From: JAABTH01 sp964390725 | GTDB taxonomy: Bacteria; Bacillota; Dethiobacteria; DTU022 | NCBI GenBank assembly: GCA_964390725.1 | Contig: CAYMIW010000024.1 | Span: forward strand, 1-45,192 | DNA: 45,192 bases | Direction: 5' to 3' | In this document: positions 41,731 to 45,192 of the stretch, piece after piece | Layout: each line of letters starts with the position of its first letter | Numbering within the stretch: the first letter of the stretch is position 1 | The notes under the pieces: generated by a model | Seen by the model: the letters and a program-made list of their open reading frames with translations, nothing else | What the model was told of the DNA's origin: nothing | Databases searched by the model: none | Program-made: the position numbers and the translations under genes

Positions 41731-42960
41731 TTGCAGGCCGACCTGATTTGTGTGGGAAACGAGTTACTGACAGGGCTGGTAGAAAACAGCAACAGTGGTT
41801 TTCTCTGCAGGCGCTTGTGGTCTGCCGGCATAGAAGTCCGCGAGTCTGTAGTAATAGCAGATCAAATGGAAGCGATAAGGTCTGCTTTGGATCGCGCTCT
41901 TGCAGAAAGCGATTTAATTATCATAACCGGGGGCTTGGGGCCAACAGAAGATGATCTCACCCGTGAAGCAGTAGCAGCCGGGTTAAACAGGCCGCTGAAG
42001 CTGAACAGAGAGTGGCTGGCTGAAATTAAGAGAAAGTTTACTGAACGCGGTTTAGCCATGCCAGATAATAATTTTAAGCAGGCCGAGGTGATTGAAGGCG
42101 GTATTCTACTGGGAAATAGTTATGGAACAGCTCCGGGGATGATACTGGAAGAGAACAAAAAATTAATTGTTTTGCTGCCCGGGCCTCCGCATGAAATGCA
42201 GCCTATCTTTGACAGGCAGGTGATGAGCCATCTGGCAGATAGAATTACAACCCCTCTCAGCCTGGTCAGGACTCTCAGATGCATAGGGCTGGGTGAATCG
42301 TCCCTGGAAGAAACAGTTAAAGCAGCAGGCAGCTGGCCTTATCATCCGCTCTCTTATGTGGCCAGGGGCCTTGAGGTAGATCTCCAGGTAAAGGCCTGTG
42401 GGGAAGCAGATACAGCGCGAAAAGATATCGAGGCAGCTGATCAATATCTGCAGGAAACTATCGGGGAACTGATTTTTGGCAGGGATGATGATACCCTGGC
42501 CCAGGTAGTGGTAAAGTTGTTGATCAATAAAAATAAAACCTTGGCCCTCGCAGAATCATGCAGCGGTGGCCTGCTGTCGCACTGTGTCACGAACGTTCCC
42601 GGAACTTCAAAGGTTTACCGGGGTGGAGTAGTTGCCTATTCCCGTTTTGCCAAAATGGATATACTTGGAATTGATGAGTCATTGCTGGAGCATGAAGGAG
42701 ATGTGAGTGAAAAAACTGCCCGGGCTATGGCCGAAAGAGTAAAAAAATTGTTTACTGCTGATTTTGGTATCGGGGTAACCGGAATTGCCGGGCCGTCCAG
42801 CGATCAGTCACAGCAACAGGTTGGTCTTGTTTATGTTGCCCTGGCTGCCGGTGAAGAAACTCATTGCCACAAGCTTGATCATGGCGGAAGCAGAAGGATT
42901 ATCAAGGAAAGATCTGTTCAGGCTGCTCTTAACCTGCTAAGGATTGAACTGTTAAAATAA
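41731..42960 (+). CDS. cinA: CinA family protein: ADP-ribose pyrophosphatase-type / nicotinamide mononucleotide deamidase
   Basis: Two-domain protein of 409 residues. The N-terminal MoaB/MogA-like (COG1058) domain has ICVGNELLTGLVENSNS and ITGGLGPTEDDLTREA. The C-terminal PncC-like domain (from about 260) has ALAESCSGGLLSHCVTNVPG and GVTGIAGPSS, the NMN deamidase signature. The family acts in pyridine nucleotide salvage and is often co-transcribed with recA; in streptococci it is competence-induced. The TTG start has GAGGAGGT 7-8 bases upstream. Confidence 0.94.
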   Translation: MQADLICVGNELLTGLVENSNSGFLCRRLWSAGIEVRESVVIADQMEAIRSALDRALAESDLIIITGGLGPTEDDLTREAVAAGLNRPLKLNREWLAEIKRKFTERGLAMPDNNFKQAEVIEGGILLGNSYGTAPGMILEENKKLIVLLPGPPHEMQPIFDRQVMSHLADRITTPLSLVRTLRCIGLGESSLEETVKAAGSWPYHPLSYVARGLEVDLQVKACGEADTARKDIEAADQYLQETIGELIFGRDDDTLAQVVVKLLINKNKTLALAESCSGGLLSHCVTNVPGTSKVYRGGVVAYSRFAKMDILGIDESLLEHEGDVSEKTARAMAERVKKLFTADFGIGVTGIAGPSSDQSQQQVGLVYVALAAGEETHCHKLDHGGSRRIIKERSVQAALNLLRIELLK

Positions 42961-42988
42961 GTGATTATGACAACCACGGAGGGTTCTT

Positions 42989-43555
42989 ATGCTCAGGTTA
43001 TTTATTGCAGTATCTCTGTCAGCTAAACAGATTGACCAGGTTGCAGCGTTGCAAAATCAGCTGAAGCATTCTCTAAAAGGAGTGCGCTGGGTTAAGCAGG
43101 AAGGAATGCACCTGACCCTGTCGTTTATTGGAGAAACAGACCCTGAAATGCTGGATACAATAAAAGAGATTATGAATAGAGTGGTAACGCCTTTCAGCAA
43201 ATTCAAGTTGAGTATATCAGGCTGCGGGGTTTTTCCGGGGCCATCCAGGGCCAGGGTTTTATGGCTCGGGGTTGAAAAAGGCGCAGAAGAATTAACTGAT
43301 TTAGCAGAAAAGCTGGCTGCAGGGCTGGCTGAGATAGGCCTGAAGCAGGAAGGCAGAAAATATCAACCGCATCTGACAATCGGCAGGATTAGGCAGTCTC
43401 TTGAAGAAAAAATGATCATAGAATATTTTCTTGCAAAAAATGATTTTAAAACAGAGACAGCGGTAGTAGAACATTTTGAGCTTCTGGAAAGCAGGCTATC
43501 AAGCGAAGGGGCTAAATACAGGGTCCTTCACCGTAAAAAGTTATCTGCAGATTAA
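42989..43555 (+). CDS. thpR: RNA 2',3'-cyclic phosphodiesterase (2H family)
   Basis: Opens 2',3'-cyclic phosphates at RNA ends; originally called 2'-5' RNA ligase. The 188 residues carry the two HxT motifs that form the active site, H41-L-T43 (MHLTLSF) and H128-L-T130 (PHLTIGRI), at the spacing usual for the 2H superfamily. ATG 42989 has CGGAGGG about 5 bases upstream. It lies between cinA and recA, a common placement in Clostridia. The physiological substrate is not known. Confidence 0.93.
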   Translation: MLRLFIAVSLSAKQIDQVAALQNQLKHSLKGVRWVKQEGMHLTLSFIGETDPEMLDTIKEIMNRVVTPFSKFKLSISGCGVFPGPSRARVLWLGVEKGAEELTDLAEKLAAGLAEIGLKQEGRKYQPHLTIGRIRQSLEEKMIIEYFLAKNDFKTETAVVEHFELLESRLSSEGAKYRVLHRKKLSAD

Positions 43556-43592
43556 ACAATCATTTTTAATAATACAAGGGAGGTAAGACCAG

Positions 43593-44642
43593 TTGGAAAA
43601 AGAGAAAGCATTAGAAGCAGCATTACTACAGATTGAGAAACAGTTTGGCAAGGGTTCAGTTATGAAATTGGGCCAGGATGTTAAATATGAAGTTGCAGTA
43701 ATTCCAACGGGCAGTCTTGCTCTTGATGCAGCCCTGGGAATAGGCGGTGTTCCAAGAGGAAGAGTGGTTGAAGTTTTTGGACCGGAATCGTCAGGAAAAA
43801 CCACTGTAGCCCTTCATGTTATAGCTGAAGCGCAGAAAAGGGGAGGTTTTGCAGCTTTTATTGATGCAGAACATGCTCTTGATCCCCAGTATGCGACAAA
43901 CCTTGGTGTGAATCTTGACGAATTACTGGTATCGCAGCCTGATACAGGTGAGCAGGCTCTCGAAATTGCTGAAGCCCTGGTAAGAAGCGGAGCAATCGAT
44001 GTGCTTGTAATTGACTCGGTAGCGGCCCTGGTACCCAGGGCTGAAATAGAAGGGGAAATGGGAGATGCCCATGTGGGACTGCAGGCCCGGCTGATGTCGC
44101 AGGCCTTACGAAAACTCTCCGGTGTGATAAGCAAGTCGAAAACTTGCGCAATTTTTATTAACCAGATCCGGGAAAAGGTTGGCATCATGTTTGGTAATCC
44201 GGAGGTAACACCGGGTGGAAGGGCGTTAAAGTTCTATTCTTCAGTGCGCATGGATGTGCGCCGGATTGAATCATTAAAAGCCGGAACCGACCAGGTAATT
44301 GGAAATCGGACCAGGGTCAAAATTGTTAAAAATAAAGTGGCACCGCCTTTCAAAATTGCTGAATTTGATATTATTTACGGAAAAGGAATTTCAGCAGAAG
44401 GCTCGATAATTGATCTCGGTGTTGAACATAATGTTATTAACAAGAGTGGTGCCTGGTATTCTTACGGTGAAGAACGTTTGGGGCAGGGCAAGGAAAATAC
44501 CAGGGAGTTTCTTAAGGATAATCCCGAAATCAGGAATGAAATTGAACAAAAAGTGAAAGCTTTGGCTGGTTTTCCGGAACCGTCTGAAGAAAAAAAACCG
44601 GACGAGGATCAGGGAAAAACAAAGAAAAACCCCGAAAAGTAA
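43593..44642 (+). CDS. recA: Recombinase RecA
   Basis: Strand-exchange ATPase and SOS co-protease. The 349 residues contain Walker A GPESSGKTT (63-71), VLVIDSVAALVPRAEIEGE, L1-L2 loop sequence, and NQIREKVGIMFGNPEVTPGG. The tail is rich in Glu and Lys. The TTG start at 43593 has AAGGGAGGT 8 bases upstream. There is no LexA-type box in the short gap before it, so any SOS control would act at a promoter further upstream in the rimO-cinA-thpR run. Confidence 0.97.
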   Translation: MEKEKALEAALLQIEKQFGKGSVMKLGQDVKYEVAVIPTGSLALDAALGIGGVPRGRVVEVFGPESSGKTTVALHVIAEAQKRGGFAAFIDAEHALDPQYATNLGVNLDELLVSQPDTGEQALEIAEALVRSGAIDVLVIDSVAALVPRAEIEGEMGDAHVGLQARLMSQALRKLSGVISKSKTCAIFINQIREKVGIMFGNPEVTPGGRALKFYSSVRMDVRRIESLKAGTDQVIGNRTRVKIVKNKVAPPFKIAEFDIIYGKGISAEGSIIDLGVEHNVINKSGAWYSYGEERLGQGKENTREFLKDNPEIRNEIEQKVKALAGFPEPSEEKKPDEDQGKTKKNPEK

Positions 44643-44664
44643 GAAGCGGTGGTGTTGACTCAGC

Positions 44665-45138
44665 ATGGATGAACAGCCTGATTTAAAAAAAGCCAGAAGT
44701 AAATCTTTGCGCTTCCTTACTTACCGGGCCAGGACAGCACAGGAACTTGAACAGTATCTTCAAAAAAAGAACTATGGACCGGCCCTGATAGAACAGGTAA
44801 TGACAGAAATGCGTAATTACGGCTATATAAATGATAACAGGTTTACAGCTGATTACATAAGTTACCGTAAATCAGGAAAATACGGGGAAAGGCGAATCCG
44901 CTACGAACTGCTTAATAAAGGAGTTGCCCGGGAAGTAGTTACATGTGAGCTGGCAAAGAGTTTTAACGACGAGGAAGAGTTAGAAAAAATGAATGAGTTA
45001 ATTGAAAAAAGAATACCTGAAGATGGTAAATATGACCAAAAATGGTTTAAGCGGCAGTTTACCTACCTGGTAAGAAGAGGGTATAAAGAAAATTTAGCGC
45101 TTAAAGTATTGCAGAAATACCGTTGTCTGGATGATTAA
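44665..45138 (+). CDS. recX: Regulatory protein RecX
   Basis: Binds RecA filaments and limits RecA activity. The 157-residue protein consists of tandem three-helix repeats: RFLTYRARTAQELEQYL with YGYINDNRFTADYISYR, then RRIRYELLNKGV, and a third repeat ending YKENLALKVLQKY. It follows recA by 22 bases, the usual pairing. The ATG at 44665 has a weak GGTGGTG site upstream. The 54 bases after it to the window edge show nothing recognisable. Confidence 0.93.
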   Translation: MDEQPDLKKARSKSLRFLTYRARTAQELEQYLQKKNYGPALIEQVMTEMRNYGYINDNRFTADYISYRKSGKYGERRIRYELLNKGVAREVVTCELAKSFNDEEELEKMNELIEKRIPEDGKYDQKWFKRQFTYLVRRGYKENLALKVLQKYRCLDD

Positions 45139-45192
45139 CATAGTGTAAAGTTATTGTAGGGATTTAGCAGGTAAGTGTTTTAGAGACAAAGA

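Noticed and set aside
1..45192. CRISPR arrays, tRNA or rRNA genes, insertion sequences, prophage, toxin-antitoxin or defence genes
   Set aside because: No regularly spaced direct repeats, cloverleaf sequences, transposase motifs or long repeats were seen. The intergenic gaps are all short and largely explained by promoters, leaders and terminators.

Overview
This 45-kb window is a gene-dense stretch of core chromosome from a Gram-positive-type bacterium, most likely a Clostridia-like member of the Bacillota. Four things point there: the order rpsB-tsf-pyrH-frr-uppS-cdsA-dxr-rseP-ispG, followed by rimP-nusA-ylxR-infB-rbfA-nrnA-truB-ribF-rpsO-pnp; the Bacillota-type proteins NrnA, RNase J and YlxR; strong AGGAGG-like ribosome binding sites; and very frequent TTG and GTG starts. 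I place it no finer than that. I found no rRNA, tRNA, CRISPR array, transposase, prophage or large repeat. No gene-free stretch exceeds 300 bases; the longest is about 237 bases, upstream of rpsB.

Layout. (1) 1-2371: the tail of an unidentified gene, then an iron-sulfur protein and a fumarate-reductase-type flavoprotein, closed by a terminator. (2) 2488-6106: endonuclease III, a Lon-family AAA+ protease and the tRNA methyltransferase TrmL. (3) 6160-7251: an AI-2E-family membrane protein on the minus strand. (4) 7385-14018: dnaE, pfkA, pyk and a hotdog thioesterase, linking replication with lower glycolysis. (5) 14051-15325: a DUF1015 protein on the minus strand, divergent from rpsB. (6) 15427-24263: translation factors (rpsB, tsf), UMP kinase, ribosome recycling factor, then envelope lipid and isoprenoid genes (uppS, cdsA, dxr, rseP, ispG) and a small family 2 glycosyltransferase. 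(7) 24313-34545: the nusA/infB superoperon for transcription elongation, ribosome maturation, RNA turnover and flavin synthesis. (8) 34707-36866: dUTPase and RNase J. (9) 37068-45138: uppP, an ftsK/spoIIIE translocase, rimO, cinA, thpR, recA and recX.

The genes form a coherent housekeeping set. DxR and IspG supply isoprenoid precursors, UppS makes the C55 carrier and UppP recycles it. RimP, RbfA, TruB, RimO and TrmL mature ribosomes and tRNA. PNPase, RNase J and NrnA degrade RNA from long transcripts down to dinucleotides. Nth, RecA, RecX and FtsK maintain the chromosome.

I see no dramatic new system. The points most worth a second look are: the soluble-looking fumarate-reductase-like pair with Asn where the FAD-linking His normally sits; a dut gene with no ordinary start codon at the expected N-terminus; an apparently leaderless nth; inverted repeats at the rimP and dut promoters; a structured leader before rpsB; and a small glycosyltransferase placed after ispG.
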